DNA of 64,000 nucleotides from Mikania micrantha (GCA_009363875.1 CM018688.1:53855001-53919000), one strand, 5' to 3'. Shown: positions 45,501 through 56,790, counted from the stretch's first letter. The notes: generated by a model not told the origin, from the letters alone. Translations and numbers: made by a program.

Positions 45501-48500
45501 GACAAACTTGTTTTTGATCAGATTCCAACTTGAAACGTTGTATTGAATAAAAATCTGAAAAGCCAAGGCATTTCATTATCAGGTATGTTTAAGAAAAAAC
45601 CCATAACACCATAGCAATTCGTTTATGTGAACTAATTGTATCTTACTCTACAGATTTATCATTTAATTATATGAAGGATTAGTATGAGAGGCAATCCGCG
45701 AGGCAGAGAAACAATTTTACTCTTTTTAAGATTTTAGCACCCAACTTTAAATTGACTGAAAAATAGAAACCAGACTGCATTTTGTTGCTACATTTTCTAC
45801 TGATTAGCAACCAACTTACATATCATTATGTTTTTTTGCAACAATGACATGTTCAACCAAAGCATGTAATGTTTTTGTTAATTTTTTAAAAAGGTCGACT
45901 AATTATATTACTTGTCAAACTAGAGAATATAAATTACATATATTTATAAATAACAAAACGATAACTTCTTCAAGGTTGAAACTTCTTCTCAATAACATTT
46001 ATTTTTATATGCAGCATAAGGTATATATAATTGCTCAAATGTCATCAATCATTGCCACATCATCAAGTTACATGTAAAATAAGCTAAAATGAGGTTGCTA
46101 GCTAAAATCAATTATAAATTGAACTTTGTTTCTAATTTACACCTAGTTCAATGTCGGTAGCTATAAGAGTCAAAAACCTCCAATAAGGGTGAAATAGTGA
46201 TACGAATGGTCTGATTGATCTACCATACAAAGATAAACCTAAGATTGTTCATGTGTATGCTAGAAGGGGGAAAGTTGACAAGTTTATAAAGTAGTTAATA
46301 GTATGTGTAAGTATTTTGGTTTATTAATAGTGGGGGTAAAGATAGTGGAAGTCGGTTAAGATTTTGTGGGATTTTGTGGCTCCTGCATATGCAGAGAGAG
46401 AGGGAGATTTCCCTGGTTTTCCTTTTGTAATTGCAATCGTTCAATTAATAGAAACCCTAGTTTCTTCCTTAATTTTGTTTCATTTGATCTGGTTGTTCAT
46501 AATTCTATTGTGTGTGAGTTCAATTACCCATCACTGGTCCGACCCTGCCGCTGACCTGCCATCCTCTTACCGGCGTTTATGGAGACGAGGGCCACCAATG
46601 TTCGTTTGGACGCTCAAGAACATCAGATTCAGCAGCTGCAATCTGATGTTGCGGAAATCAAATCATCTTTGCAATCGTTAGAGGAAGATCGTGCGGAATC
46701 CACTGAGTTTCGAAAGGTGATGCTGGCTTGGGTTAAACATCAGGAGAAGCAAAAGGCTGATGGCACGACTGGTTCCGGTTATTCCAGTAACTTTTTCTCT
46801 CATTCAGGACCGCCGCCTTTTCCAATCGACCCTCCTACGGGAATTCCATGGGCCGTGAAGAAGATTAAACTACCGGAATTCACTGGGTTCGATCCTCAGG
46901 GTTGGATTCAGAAAGCTAACTTGTACTTTGATATCAACAACACTCCAGAAGATTTACGCATCAGATTAGCGCACTTGAGTATGGTCGGCGTCGCTCAACA
47001 TTGGTTTACGGTAATCACTCAATTGCGCGATTCAATTTCTTGGGGGGATTTTCAATTAGAGTTATTACAACGCTTTAGTGGTTTAGAAATTACTAATCCG
47101 TATGAGCAGTTATCAACAATTCAACAAGGAGATTCAATTCTTGATTATATAGATGATTTTGAATATCTTCTTTCTCTGGTCCCTCGATTGGCTGAGTCAC
47201 AGGCGTTGGGGTATTTCATCGCTGGCTTGAAGGATGACGTGAAGCAATGGGTTCGATTACATCGGCCAAAAACTCGATTGGATGCTATGTATTTAGCCAA
47301 AGATGTCGAACACATGTTACGGCCAACAGCGGTGGCCGGAAACCTTTCTCAGTCACGTTTCAGATATAGTAATCAGACTGGACCAATTTTCAATGATGGG
47401 CCTCCTAAATTGAGCCACTCAGAAACAAAAAATTCTAAATGGGACCGTGGACCAGATAGATCTTATTCTTCCCGAATGGATGTTGTGCGTTCTTCTACAA
47501 CTCCTAAACACTCAGTTCCTTCCAATTCGAGTGGATCTTCTACTTTTTCACGCGATCGTGGGTATCGTTCATTGTCCCGGACTGAATGGGAAGACCGGCG
47601 CAAAAAGGGTCTTTGTTATAGGTGTGGTCAACAGTACGGCCCTGCCCATAAATGTCCCGAAGGGAAGCTTCGCATTCTTTTGTTGGGGGATGATGAAGAT
47701 GTTGTCAATGAGGGCGAACACCAGCTTTTGGAATCTGAGGTACCAACAGGGGATCATGACACTCAATTGTCGGGCACATGTTTGACTTTGGAATTCGAAG
47801 GTTTGTTAGCTGAAACTGGTGGTGTTAAAACTCTCAGATTTGAGGGTACTTTGTATGACATACCCATCAATATATTGGTTGACAGTGGCGCAACACACAA
47901 CTTTATTTCACGTGGCTTGGTCTTAGCTTTGGGACTTCCCATTTCTTCTTTTTCTGGTATATCTATTAAATTGGGGGATGGTCACTCGGTTGTGGTTACC
48001 GAACGTTGTCTTAAACTCCCCATTCAAGTGGGTTCAGCTATATTTTTCATTGATGCTTTAGTTTTTGAAACAGCCACTTTAGATGTAATTTTGGGTATGG
48101 CTTGGTTGCATTCGTTGGGGGAAGTGATTCATGATTGGCAACACTCTTGGATGAAATTTTTACATAAGGGTAAATCTGTTATGTTGCAGGGTAATTCTTT
48201 CCAACAGCCTCTTAAGACCGCTTTCAATCAATGGTTAGCCCTTCATGAGCAGTCTTTTGGGAATTCTCAGATGGTGCATCCCCTTCCCACCTTCTTTACT
48301 TTATCTCCAGAACAACATGTTGATCTCTCCAATTTATTAACTGAATTTGCTACAATTTTTATGGCCCCTACGGGGTTACCTCCTCCTCGCTCTCATGATC
48401 ATTCGATTATTCTCACATCTAATGATCCAATTTGTGTTCGGCCGTATAGATACCCCCATGTTCAAAAGTATGAAATTGAAAGGCAGGTTAAAGAATTGTT

Positions 48501-51500
48501 GGATTTAGGGATGATTCAACATAGCAAAAGTGCCTATTCTAGTCCTGTTATTCTCGTCAGAAAAAAAGATAATTCATGGCGCATGTGTGTGGATTATCGC
48601 GCCCTCAACAAAGCAACAGTACCTGACAAATTTCCCATTCCAGTGGTGGATGAATTGCTAGATGAATTACATGGCGCCCAGTCCTTTTCTAAATTAGATC
48701 TGAAATCGGGTTATAATCAAATACGCATGAGTCCGGCGAGTATTGAAAAAACTGCGTTTCGCACACATGATGGTCATTACGAATACTTGGTGATGCCCTT
48801 TGGGCTAATGAATGCGCCGGCTACTTTTCAAGCGGTTATGAACGATGTTTTTCGGCCATTATTACGCACTAAGGTAGTTATTTTCTTTGATGATATCTTA
48901 GTCTATAGTTCCTCTTGGACTAATCATATGGCTGATCTTCGTTTGGTTTTTTCCATATTGTTAAAACATCACTTTATGGTTAATAAAACCAAATGTTCTT
49001 TTGGTCAACCCTCTGTTGAGTATTTAGGCCACATTATAGATGCTCAAGGTGTCTCTATGGATCCAAAGAAAATTGAAGCTGTTCTTTCTTGGCCGGTTCC
49101 TACTCAATTAAAAGGTTTGCGCGGGTTTTTGGGACTCACGGGTTACTACAGAAAGTTTATTAAAAATTATGGTTCCATCGCACGCCCTTTGACTGACTTA
49201 ACAAAGAAAGATGCTTTCTGTTGGCATCCGGGAGCTCAAGCAGCCTTTGAACAATTGAAGCAGGCGTTGGTTTCTGCTCCTGTTTTGACTCTTCCAGATT
49301 TCAAACAACCCTTCATGATTGAATGTGATGCGTCGGGACGTGGTATTGGAGCTGTCTTGATGCAAAACCGCAAGCCGATTGCTTATTTCAGCAAGGCTTT
49401 GAGTGATCGGAACTTGTCTAAGCCAGCGTATGAACGAGAAATGATGGCTCTCGTGTTAGCTGTTCAACATTGGCGCTCATACCTGTTAGGCACTCGTTTC
49501 ATTGTTTATACAGATCAACAGAGTCTAAAATACTTGCTGCAACAGAGGGTCACTTCTCCAGACCAACAGAATTGGGTGGCAAAGCTGCTAGGGTACAATT
49601 TTGATATTCATTATAAGCCAGGTCGCGAAAATAGGGCTGCTGATGCCCTTTCTCGCAGCGCTGATGTTGGTGAATTTGTGCAAGCCATTTCCTCTCCTGT
49701 GTGGTTGCAAGGAGCTAAATTGATTGAAGAAGCTCAAGCTGATAAAGATATCCAAGATCTAAAACAAAAGTACTCACAACAACCAACAAAGTATCCAGAA
49801 TATTCAATTAAACAAGGAGTTCTTCATTATCGAAATCAGGTTGTCATTCCTCGCACTTCAGCCTTTATTCCTCTTCTTTTACAAGAATTTCACACTACAC
49901 CATCCGGGGGTCACTCTGGATTTTACAGGACGTATCGTCGCTTGGCAGCCAACTTATATTGGCCGGGAATGACAGGATCGGTTAAACAATTCGTTCGGGA
50001 ATGTGATGTTTGTCAAAGATGTAAGTCTAGCTCTTTGTCTCCGGGAGGGCTGCTTCAACCATTGGATATTCCCGAAGCTATTTAGGAAAATCTATCTATG
50101 GATTTCATAGTTGGTTTGCCCACGTCCAAAGGTTTTAATGTGATTTTGGTGGTAGTCGACCGTTTATCAAAGTACGCTCATTTTTTGTTATTACGACATC
50201 CTTATACCGCTAAAACGGTGGCTGAGGTATTTGTTAAAGATGTTATCCGCCATCATGGAGTTCCAAAGTCTATCGTCAGTGATCGCGATCCTTTGTTTCT
50301 AAGTAAATTTTGGAAGGAGATTTTTCATTCTATGGGAACTAAATTGCATATGAGTTCCGCATACCATCCTGAATCTGATGGCCAGACGGAAGTGATTAAT
50401 CGTTGCTTGGAGGCGTATCTTCGCTGTTTCGCCATTGATCAACCAAAAAATTAGGCTTTGTGGCTTCCTTGGGCTGAGTTCTGGTACAACTCCACGTTCC
50501 ATGCTTCTACAGGTACTACTCCTTTTGAAGTGGTTTATGGCCGCCGTCCTCCTTCTATTTTGTAGTTTATTCCTGGGGAAGTTCGAGTGGAATCGGTAGC
50601 TAGGGAATTACAAGATCGAGATGAAGCACTTCGTCAATTGAAGGTTCATTTGTCCAACGCTCAGAGTACCATGAAATTACAGGCTGATAAACATAGGAGG
50701 GATGTCCAGTTCATGGTTGGAGATTGGGTGTATGTTAAGTTGAAACCTTATCGCCAATTGTCGGTTTCTCAAAGAATCCATCAGAAATTAGCAGCCAAAT
50801 TTTTTGGTCCTTTCCAGATTATTGAAAAAATCGGTCCTGTTGCCTATCGGTTGCATTTACCTCCTACATCGAAAATTCACCCGGTATTCCATGTTGCTCT
50901 TCTTAAAAAGGCTGTTCGTGCTCCCACAGATACCCACTTACCACCTGATTTATGCATTGATAACAATGACACGCCTATTCCTATTGCTGTGATCGCGAAA
51001 CGGGTTCTTCAGAATGCATCAGATTCAGTGGAGCAATGGTTAATCCAATGGCAGCATCAAGATAGTGAAGACGCCACCTGGGAGGATAAAGATTGGGTTT
51101 TGGGGCAGTTTCCAGATGCAAGTCTTGAGGACAAGACTTTAGGAGAAGGGGGAGGCAATGATACGAATGGTCTGATTGATCTACCATACAAAGATAAACC
51201 TAAGATTGTTCATGTGTATGCTAGAAGGGGGAAAGTTGACAAGTTTATAAAGTAGTTAATAGTATGTGTATGTATTTTGGTTTATTAATAGTGGGGGTAA
51301 AGATAGTGGAAGTCGGTTAAGATTTTGTGGGATTTTGTGGCTCCTGCATATGCAGAGAGAGAGGGAGATTTCCCTGGTTTTCCTTTTGTAATTGCAATCG
51401 TTCAATTAATAGAAACCCTAGTTTCTTCCTTAATTTTGTTTCATTTGATCTGGTTGTTCATAATTCTATTGTGTGTGAGTTCAATTACCCATCAAATAGT

Positions 51501-54500
51501 CAATCATTAAATTAAACAGTTAATGTTAAAAGAGATGGTGTACAAATCGAACTCATGTGGATGCCACCCAAGTGTTCATATATGTTAACATTAAGACCAA
51601 GTATGTATCCAGTTTAGTTCAGTCCAAATTTATCTAAAAACATGTCGGATGACGAAAATGCCCTTAAATAGAAGAAGGTGTTATGATGTTATAGGTTAAG
51701 ATTGCTGTTTTAAAAAAAATTTGAGGGCATTTTCGTTTTCCTTTTTTTGCCCAGAATAGTTATAGATAAAACCACATACATACTTTGATGTAGGTTCATT
51801 ATAAGTTTTCTTTAATGAAAAGAGTGCAATAGTTGGGGAGCTTCATATACGTTATAGCTATTAATGAAGGAATTATTACACAAAATAAAATATCAATAAA
51901 TGCTTACGATTTTTCTTGAACAGAGTTGAGAAACTGAACCTGGAAAAGAAATAATTTTAGGTCAGCATTCTTCAGCTTTTTCAGCAAATGGCTTATAATA
52001 GATTAGCAAGACGTAGAGGTCAGGTGGGTTAGGTAATGGGTCGAAATATTATAGGATCAGGTTGACCACAACAACTTTTGTTTTATTTTTCTTAATACCA
52101 CTTAATTTGTGATTGTTATTAGGAAAACAATATCATTAAAATAACAATCTAAATTTTTGAAAAAAATAATTTACGATGTAAACAAACAAACAAACAAACA
52201 AACAAACTTACCCAGTATATTCCCACTTTTCAGTAGGGATTTGGGGGGGAAGGATAGACCCAAACCTTACCCCTATCCCAGTTGGGATAGAGAGGCTGCT
52301 CCGAAGGAGTCCCCTGCTCAAAGTTATCGTTTGAAGTTGATCATCCCAACATTTTTAACGCTATTTTCACAAACTAAGTAAAATTACGTTAAAATTAGTG
52401 CAATTTTATTTTGGTCCCTTGAGGGCCCACACAAATATACATTATATGTGTGCACCGCAAATGTCGCGTGTTACGATGTAAACCTATATGAAGTTAAACT
52501 TCATATGACTTTCAAACCCATTTGACATAATCGACCTATTCCCTTTTGGCTAAATTTCTTTGAACCGAGTAAATCGACCAGCTTGACATAAAGCAACCCA
52601 CATCATCAAATCAACCCATGCATACATTTAGAGGACAAAATTGCTCCTACCCTAAAGCATACATAAACAAAGAACTTACAAGAAAATTGTTACAAGTTGT
52701 CTCTTAAGTGGGCCCCGGAAATCATCATTGACACGGTGCTCAAGAAGCCAAATAACTATGGCAATTAACACAAAGGCCATTGCAGTGACACACCACATTT
52801 CTGTAGTAAACGGTCTTAGAAATACCCATGTAGCTGCTTTGGAATTATTAATAGGAACCACTATAACAAGACCAGTTGTAGCATAAGGCTGTGTGTAATC
52901 AACAATTCTAGTTCTGTTGGTCACAATGGCAATATCTCCTACTGCCCCGTCAAAAACCTGTTAATAATCAAAATCACATAAAGTACTTGGTTGTAACAAA
53001 GTGAGTTTCAAATGCCGGTGTTGTTTGAAGTTGCAATGATCAGATACACATATGTTTTAATAAAATTTAAACATCAAAAGGACCCCAAAAATTAAAAAAA
53101 TTTAAAGTAGAAATAAAAGTCTTTTAAATTACATATGTATGTATATAAATATATACCATGTGTGTATGTATGTATAAATAATTTTAGAGTAAATTACGGT
53201 TTTTGCTTATGTGGTTTAAATGTTTTAACTATTTCGGCCCAAAATAAAATCTTCTATCAATTCAACCCCAGTGGTTTAGACAACTATCGGTTTTGACCCC
53301 TCAAACTTAACTATTATAACTGTTTTGGCCCAAAATCTTACTATGGTTGGGGGAAAAAAACGTTAGTTGTCTAAACCACAGGGGCTGAATTGATAGAAGA
53401 TTCTATTTTGGGTCGAAATAGTTAAAATTATGTCTAAAACACATAAACCACAGGGGCCAAAATCGTAATTTACTCATAATTTTATTTACCTTCAGATAAT
53501 CAGTTTTGTTACAGCTCATATGGAACTAATTATCCAAAACGAACTATTTGACCCATGCATGAAGTATCTTATGTTTATCTAAACATTGAAAACTAATTAT
53601 TGTAACTTCAAGTCTCAATAATCGGAAAAAGATCTCCAAATGCAAGTATTAAGCAACGATCATAATGCCACCACAAAAATGGGATTTAATTGATATCTTA
53701 CTTACATCGTCCTTAACAAACTTCACAAGATCATCATAACTTGGGTTGGATAGACCATCTCCAAAAGGTACAAATCTATAAGGGAGTTCATAAGGAACTA
53801 ACTTAAGTGCTTCTTTAAACACATCAACACAATATCCTTCAATTGTATGATTACTTAATTCTGTCACAAATTTAACAAAGCTAGCCCGCTTTGGGATCCC
53901 AATTCTTAATGGTCTTTCCGTATCCCCAATGACCCATCCACGAGGCCGGTCAGTTTTTCCACCCGGCCAAGTAATCACACCGAGTTTATCATTTGAAACT
54001 GAAGAGATAGTTTTATCCACTTTAAGAGACTCCAGTGGTTTGATCGAGAGACCCGAGTGGTTTGACCAATAACCCACATTATTAACTGCAAGTTTGATGA
54101 TATTAATAACTTTATAGCCATAAGGAACCAAGTTTCTATCTCCATCAAAGTGAATAGGGCCCGTCAAACCTTTAAAATTTATCTCAGATAATATCTTGAC
54201 AAAAAGTTTCCCACCATCAAATATCTTGAGTTTCCCGAATTGTGACTCAGCAATCGTAAATGTTAGATTATTTTCTTGATTCAGAAAGGTATCAATTGTG
54301 TGCGCCACGGCCCACACGGTATCATAAGCATATGACCCATAGACATTTGACCTGTAGAAATTTGACCCGAAATTCTTAACAAGTGATGTTTCTGCGGTAT
54401 GTTGACAAATACCAACAACACCCTCAATAATTCTTAAAACAGACTGATCCTTAGGGGTAAGAGAGGATAAAGTAGTACAAAGCCAATCTGTTGTTAACCA

Positions 54501-54991
54501 TACATAATCACTAGTCATCATGTTAAGCTTATTTGCTACTTGAAAGATTTTCAAAGCAGGATCGGGATTAATGTGAATGATATAAACACGGGGACCAAGC
54601 GGGATTGATCCATTAAGCACATTAGTGATATCATCAAGATTATAATTTATGGGCAAAGCAAACTTATAAGAAATCTTTGACATTCTTTTTTCTACTTCAT
54701 CATCTAAAGAAAATATACCATTTCTCCCATACTCATCATCAGTGTGAATAGCAATTACTTCTTTCCAGCCATAAAAATCAATCAAATTAGCCATGGCTGC
54801 CATTTGATACGAATCACTTTGTGTGATTCGAAAGAAATAAGGAAACTGAAGTGAAGATAAGGTCGGGTCAGTGGCAGCGTAAGAAATTGTTGGTACTTGA
54901 ACGCCATTTGCAATTTGAGAAATCATATGGGAAACAGTTGATGATTGTGGACCAATGATTGCCACCACATCTCTCTCAAGCATCTGAAATA
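36088..54991 (-). CDS. GLR3-like: Glutamate receptor-like channel (GLR), 5' end missing, six or more exons
   Basis: Plant GLRs are plasma- or endomembrane ligand-gated Ca2+-permeable channels. Exons at 54991-53706, 52957-52680, 51939-51908, 45291-44885 and 36528-36088 sum to 2,444 nt: two bases completing a codon, then 814 codons including the stop, all in frame with GT-AG borders. Order: ATD (VVAIIGPQSS, ATDPTLSSLQFPYFFR), S1 half of the ligand domain (RPLRIGIPKRASF), M1, pore segment FSFSTL, M3 (SSYTASLTSILTVQQL), S2 (GGVAAIVDELPYVELF), M4 (LYMICGIFSVTALVLFLLQ), Ser-rich tail. Motifs look most like clade 3 GLRs. The usual length is 900-950 aa, so about 100 N-terminal residues (exon 1) are outside the window or lost. 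Introns hold a gypsy element, a composite copia and a MITE. Confidence 0.85.
36936..39017 (-). pseudogene. Copia integrase C-part, RT and RNase H (intron element, left part)
   Basis: Reading right to left: HPSYDHFRIFGCLCF, then NSTRKIIISRHVVFDE (integrase end). Next is the RT start (PAEALTKPVWTHVMTDEFKA), RT end (MFLSHQQYLLDILSRVKMAN, HLNAIKRILRYVKGT) and RNase H (SKRQTTISWSSTEAEYVGVA). The catalytic YVDD region near 37800 is unreadable. Several frameshifts. Confidence 0.85.
39023..41231 (+). mobile_element. Second copia fragment inserted head-on in the first
   Basis: Flanked by TTTAT on both sides (39018-39022 and 41232-41236). Removing it rejoins the minus integrase as ...TYRLHH then KHPSYDHFRIFG. 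It carries a 5' LTR-like stretch, a PBS TGGTATTAGAGC (near 39162), gag (39300-40150), a CCHC-less basic tail, protease (WYLDTGATTHMTHN), pre-integrase (QDIWHQRLGHS-like) and the start of integrase. It stops there with no RT and no 3' LTR. Confidence 0.75.
40507..40679 (+). mobile_element. tRNA-derived SINE (173 bp)
   Basis: Perfect 14 bp TSD 'attcacctaaactc' at 40493-40506 and 40680-40693. The A box is TGGCCTAGTGG near 40520 and the B box GGGTTCAAAGCCC near 40562. The tail is a T-run. Pol III promoter spacing of about 40 bp is typical of tRNA-related SINEs. It lies in the protease region of the copia fragment. The ORF 40436-40654 across it is spurious. Confidence 0.9.
41236..43890 (-). pseudogene. 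Copia gag, protease and integrase N-part (intron element, right part)
   Basis: gag (43.0-43.9 kb: NAHYTSWSALFQIHC, SSRALHLQSWFSSMKLDS), interrupted by the hAT MITE at 43045-43495, then a Gly/Arg/His-rich tail. The protease is NWYLDMGATNHMPHS (the D-S-G motif has become D-M-G). Pre-integrase is LWHRRLGHIGSSLLSALN. The integrase core has FFFDDYTNYLWTFPL, CHNGTEYNN (D lost) and SSQNGKVE. Broken in several places and inactive. Confidence 0.85.
43045..43495. mobile_element. hAT-type MITE (451 bp) inside copia gag
   Basis: Perfect 8 bp TSD GGGCCTGC (43037-43044, 43496-43503). The termini AGTGGCGGA and TACGCCACT are inverted. It contains two G/C homopolymer stretches, including a C-run of about 17 at 43456-43471. 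Removal restores the gag reading across ...WQA and QALANIF. Confidence 0.88.
44164..44884. other. GLR intron sequence, no feature seen
   Basis: AT-rich intron DNA between the copia LTR and the GLR M3 exon. No ORF, repeat or transposon terminus recognised. Confidence 0.6.
44885..45291 (-). CDS. GLR3-like: GLR exon with M3 and S2
   Basis: The acceptor TTGCAG is followed by AG GAA GAT, completing a split codon to give QEDTVSPLGR. The M2/M3 region is SSYTASLTSILTVQQL and the ligand-domain part is PIGYQVGSFAYTYL and PLGSPDEYARAL. The donor TTT|GTAAGT follows ...SGWGF. Confidence 0.93.
45292..46197. other. GLR intron sequence, no feature seen
   Basis: AT-rich intron DNA up to the gypsy insertion. 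The short ORF 45844-46077 has no motif and is likely random. Confidence 0.6.
46198..46533 (+). repeat. 5' LTR of the young gypsy element
   Basis: Identical to 51159-51494 except for an a/t difference ('gtgtaagta' versus 'gtgtatgta'). The ORFs 46364-46681 and 51325-51510 are LTR translations. Confidence 0.95.
46579..51255 (+). pseudogene. gag-pol: Gypsy gag-pol polyprotein interrupted by three TAG codons
   Basis: A single frame of 1,558 codons from ATG 46579, interrupted only by TAG at 50083, 50452 and one more just before 50587. Order: coiled-coil and Gag capsid (WIQKANLYFDINNTPEDL), zinc knuckle CYRCGQQYGPAHKC, protease VDSGATHNF (Asp near residue 435), RT with FFDDILVYS (Asp pair near 771-772), RNase H (ECDASGRGIGAV, YTDQQSLKYLL), integrase HHCC (GGHSGFYRTYRRL, CDVCQRC), core D in LSMDFIVGL, D in VSDRDPLF, E in SDGQTEVINR, and the C-terminal KIHPVFHVALLKK and EDATWEDKDW. 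No frameshift. At least two stops replace a conserved Trp (TGG to TAG). Confidence 0.95.
51159..51494 (+). repeat. 3' LTR of the young gypsy element
   Basis: Preceded by PPT AGAAGGGGGAGGCAA and followed by TSD AATAG. Confidence 0.95.
51500..51907. other. GLR intron sequence, no feature seen
   Basis: AT-rich. A short fold with 'gggcattttcg' and 'cgaaaatgccc' (near 51650 and 51725) is visible but not assigned. Confidence 0.5.
51908..51939 (-). CDS. GLR3-like: GLR micro-exon (32 nt) encoding the pore segment
   Basis: CTTTTCCAG|GTTCAG on one side and AATC|GTAAGC on the other. It completes the TTG codon from the upstream exon and encodes FSFSTLFKKN plus one base. Without it the flanking exons would not be in phase. 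Confidence 0.85.
52181..52207. repeat. (AAAC)n microsatellite
   Basis: Six or more aaac/caaa units in the GLR intron. Confidence 0.85.
52680..52957 (-). CDS. GLR3-like: GLR exon with end of S1, M1
   Basis: AACAG|GTTTTTGAC gives VFDGAVGDIAIVTNRT and TQPYATTGLVIVVP. The M1 helix is WCVTAMAFVLIAIVIWLLEH. The donor TTCTT|GTAAGT leaves two bases. Confidence 0.93.
53187..53475. mobile_element. Mutator-type foldback MITE (289 bp) in a GLR intron
   Basis: Perfect 9 bp TSD ATAATTTTA (53178-53186, 53476-53484). The termini GAGTAAATTACG and CGTAATTTACTC are exact inverted repeats, and most of each half pairs with the other ('caattcaaccccagtgg' with 'ccacaggggctgaattg'). A 9 bp TSD and long TIRs indicate a MULE-derived MITE. 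Confidence 0.9.
53706..54991 (-). CDS. GLR3-like: GLR large exon (ATD and start of S1)
   Basis: The acceptor GTGACAG|TATTTCAG is followed by FQMLERDVVAIIGPQSS. The ATD continues through QMAAMANLIDFYGWKEVIAI to the S1 lobe WVIGDTERPLRIGIPKR and ends LVKFVKDD|GTAAGT. The exon enters in phase 1, so an upstream coding exon is required. Confidence 0.93.
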
Positions 54992-55550
54992 CTGTCACGA
55001 AACTTTATTCGGTAACTTCAAGTTGGGAACATATGAGAATGCATTCACACAAGAGACAATTTAAATGTTATAACATAATTTAACCAAAAAATTGGCATGT
55101 TTCCTAACAATGTAATGTTCATGTGATAAGAAGTCCAGGATTGTTTGGTTATATTTATTACAAAAGCATTGATAGCACTTTATGGCTATGGTTAAACACA
55201 TGTTTACATAAATAAGAAAACATTCTCATGAATTTGTTGTTAACCAATGGTTAGCATTTCCCAAATTTATAAGCTTTGGTTGAAATAATAAAACGGAGGC
55301 GGTTATGTTAGCCACAATCCTTTTAAGTTTTAAGTTTACATCATTATTGTTATTATTAGTATCATGGGTCAGTACTAAAATAATAGGTGTAAATATTAGT
55401 GGCTCAAAAACTTGTGATCATGCTTATTTATTGGGCTGAATAATAGTCCAAAGTAAAATTAAAAAACCAAGGAACCCAGACTGGCTTTCTATACCCACAT
55501 GTAGGGTTTCAATTATAAAACGACAGAACGCCATTCTTGACTATTGCAAA
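54992..55550. other. Region upstream of the GLR large exon, no feature seen
   Basis: AT-rich. If the GLR gene is intact this is part of intron 1. No exon-1-like signal-peptide ORF was found here or up to 64000. Confidence 0.5.
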
Positions 55551-56790
55551 AACGTTGTTTAACGGTTGCAACGGTTCGGAAATTCCTTAAGCTGTTTAAG
55601 GCGAGTCAGCAAGGTTCAAAAGAACGGAAACGAGCCTCGAGGCGCTATCTGTTAGACTCATGAGGCGTAAACCTCGAAACATTATTAAAAAATAATTAAA
55701 ATAATAGATACATCTCATAAAAATCACAATTTAGTACAAAATAAACGTCATAAGTATCACAATTTAAGAAAAAATACTTCAATAACCTAATTTAATCATG
55801 TTATGAGATTTAAATTCTTAAAACTCCTTTTCTTCTATGATCATTCTCAATGTTTTTATTAACCAAATTTAGTTCTTCATCAACCAAATTAACTTCAATG
55901 CGTTTTCTTTTCCTGGATAATAAACTCTAACTTCTTCCCTATTTGACCCATCAACTCCACTAATGTCATCTTCATCAAAAGTTGAGTTGACTATCCAATC
56001 ATCATCTGACAAAACCTCCTCGCGAACTATCAGATCCTCGTCTTTTCTTAGATTAGTCTTCCTTATAAACTCTTTTTTTTAATTTCTTAGTGTATATAAT
56101 TTAAACTAGCGTATTCATCTTATTGAATATGAAATCCAGAAGAATGGTAGTTTTCAAAGTCAGGGAGAATGAAAGGATGAAGTGTGCGTTCGAAGTCTGG
56201 GGGGACAATGGATGAAGTGTGCGTCTAAAGTCTAAGAGAAAAGTTGTGTTCTAATTTAACTTGAGTTTGGGTGGCTACAGGGACAGAGCTTGAAAAAAAG
56301 CTCGGAGGGGGCCAAAGAATTTTTTCGAAGAAAAAGGAGGGTGCCGAAGGATTTTTAGGAAGAAAACGGATGGGGCCGAAGGATTTTTAGGAAGAAAAGG
56401 AAGGGGATCGAATGATTTTCCGACAAAATACTACTGAATCGACCCTTGTGACCGGAAAAACAGGGGGCCCGGCCCCCCCCCCCCCCGGCCCTCAGCAAAG
56501 AACCGTCCATGGGTGGCTAGCGTGTTTTCTATCAAATGGGTCAAAAATGGTCCAAAATAGGTCAAAATATATTACAAGGAAAAAATAAGGCTTGTTTAGT
56601 GAGGCTTAAGCCTCAGAGCCTCACCTCACAACCTCAGACCACCTCACCGCCTCGGACAGACCGAGGTGTAGGTTCCAGCTAGCCCCCATGAGGCTAAGCC
56701 TCATAAGCTTTTTTCCAGCGCTTCAACCGAGGCGTAAGCCTCAAGGCGAGCCTCATAAAGTTTTTTTAAACCATGCGAGTCAGTGTCTTC
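55550..56790. mobile_element. Probable non-autonomous DNA transposon, GAGGC/GCCTC-rich ends
   Basis: The left part (55550-55680) and right part (56600-56780) are rich in gaggcgtaa / taagcctc words in opposing orientation. 55860-56060 on the minus strand reads an acidic stretch (KDEDLIVREEVLSDDDW) that looks coding-derived. Exact termini and TSD were not found. A smaller hAT-like MITE sits inside it. Confidence 0.4.
56278..56511. mobile_element. Small hAT-like MITE (234 bp) with poly-C
   Basis: The flanking repeat is GGTGGCTA (8 bp; 9 bp if a leading G is counted) at 56270-56277 and 56512-56519. The termini CAGGGACAG and CCGTCCATG are inverted with two mismatches. Contains a C-run near 56475-56486, like the element at 43045. 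Confidence 0.7.

Larger units (their letters stand above)
46198..51494 (+). mobile_element. Full-length young Ty3/gypsy chromovirus (Reina-like), 5.3 kb
   Basis: LTRs 46198-46533 and 51159-51494 (336 bp each, TGATACG...CCCATCA) differ at one site by eye. The perfect TSD is AATAG (46193-46197, 51495-51499). The PBS candidate TGGTCCGACCCTGCC follows the left LTR, and PPT AGAAGGGGGAGGCAA abuts the right one. One long frame encodes gag-pol. The compact size, short LTRs and C-terminal 'ATWE' chromodomain-like motif fit Reina-type chromoviruses. It lies antisense to GLR in an intron. Confidence 0.95.

Noticed and set aside
46364..46681. 105 aa ORF MWDFVAPAYAERE...
   Set aside because: Lies in the gypsy LTR and recurs identically in the other LTR (51325). 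No coding evidence.
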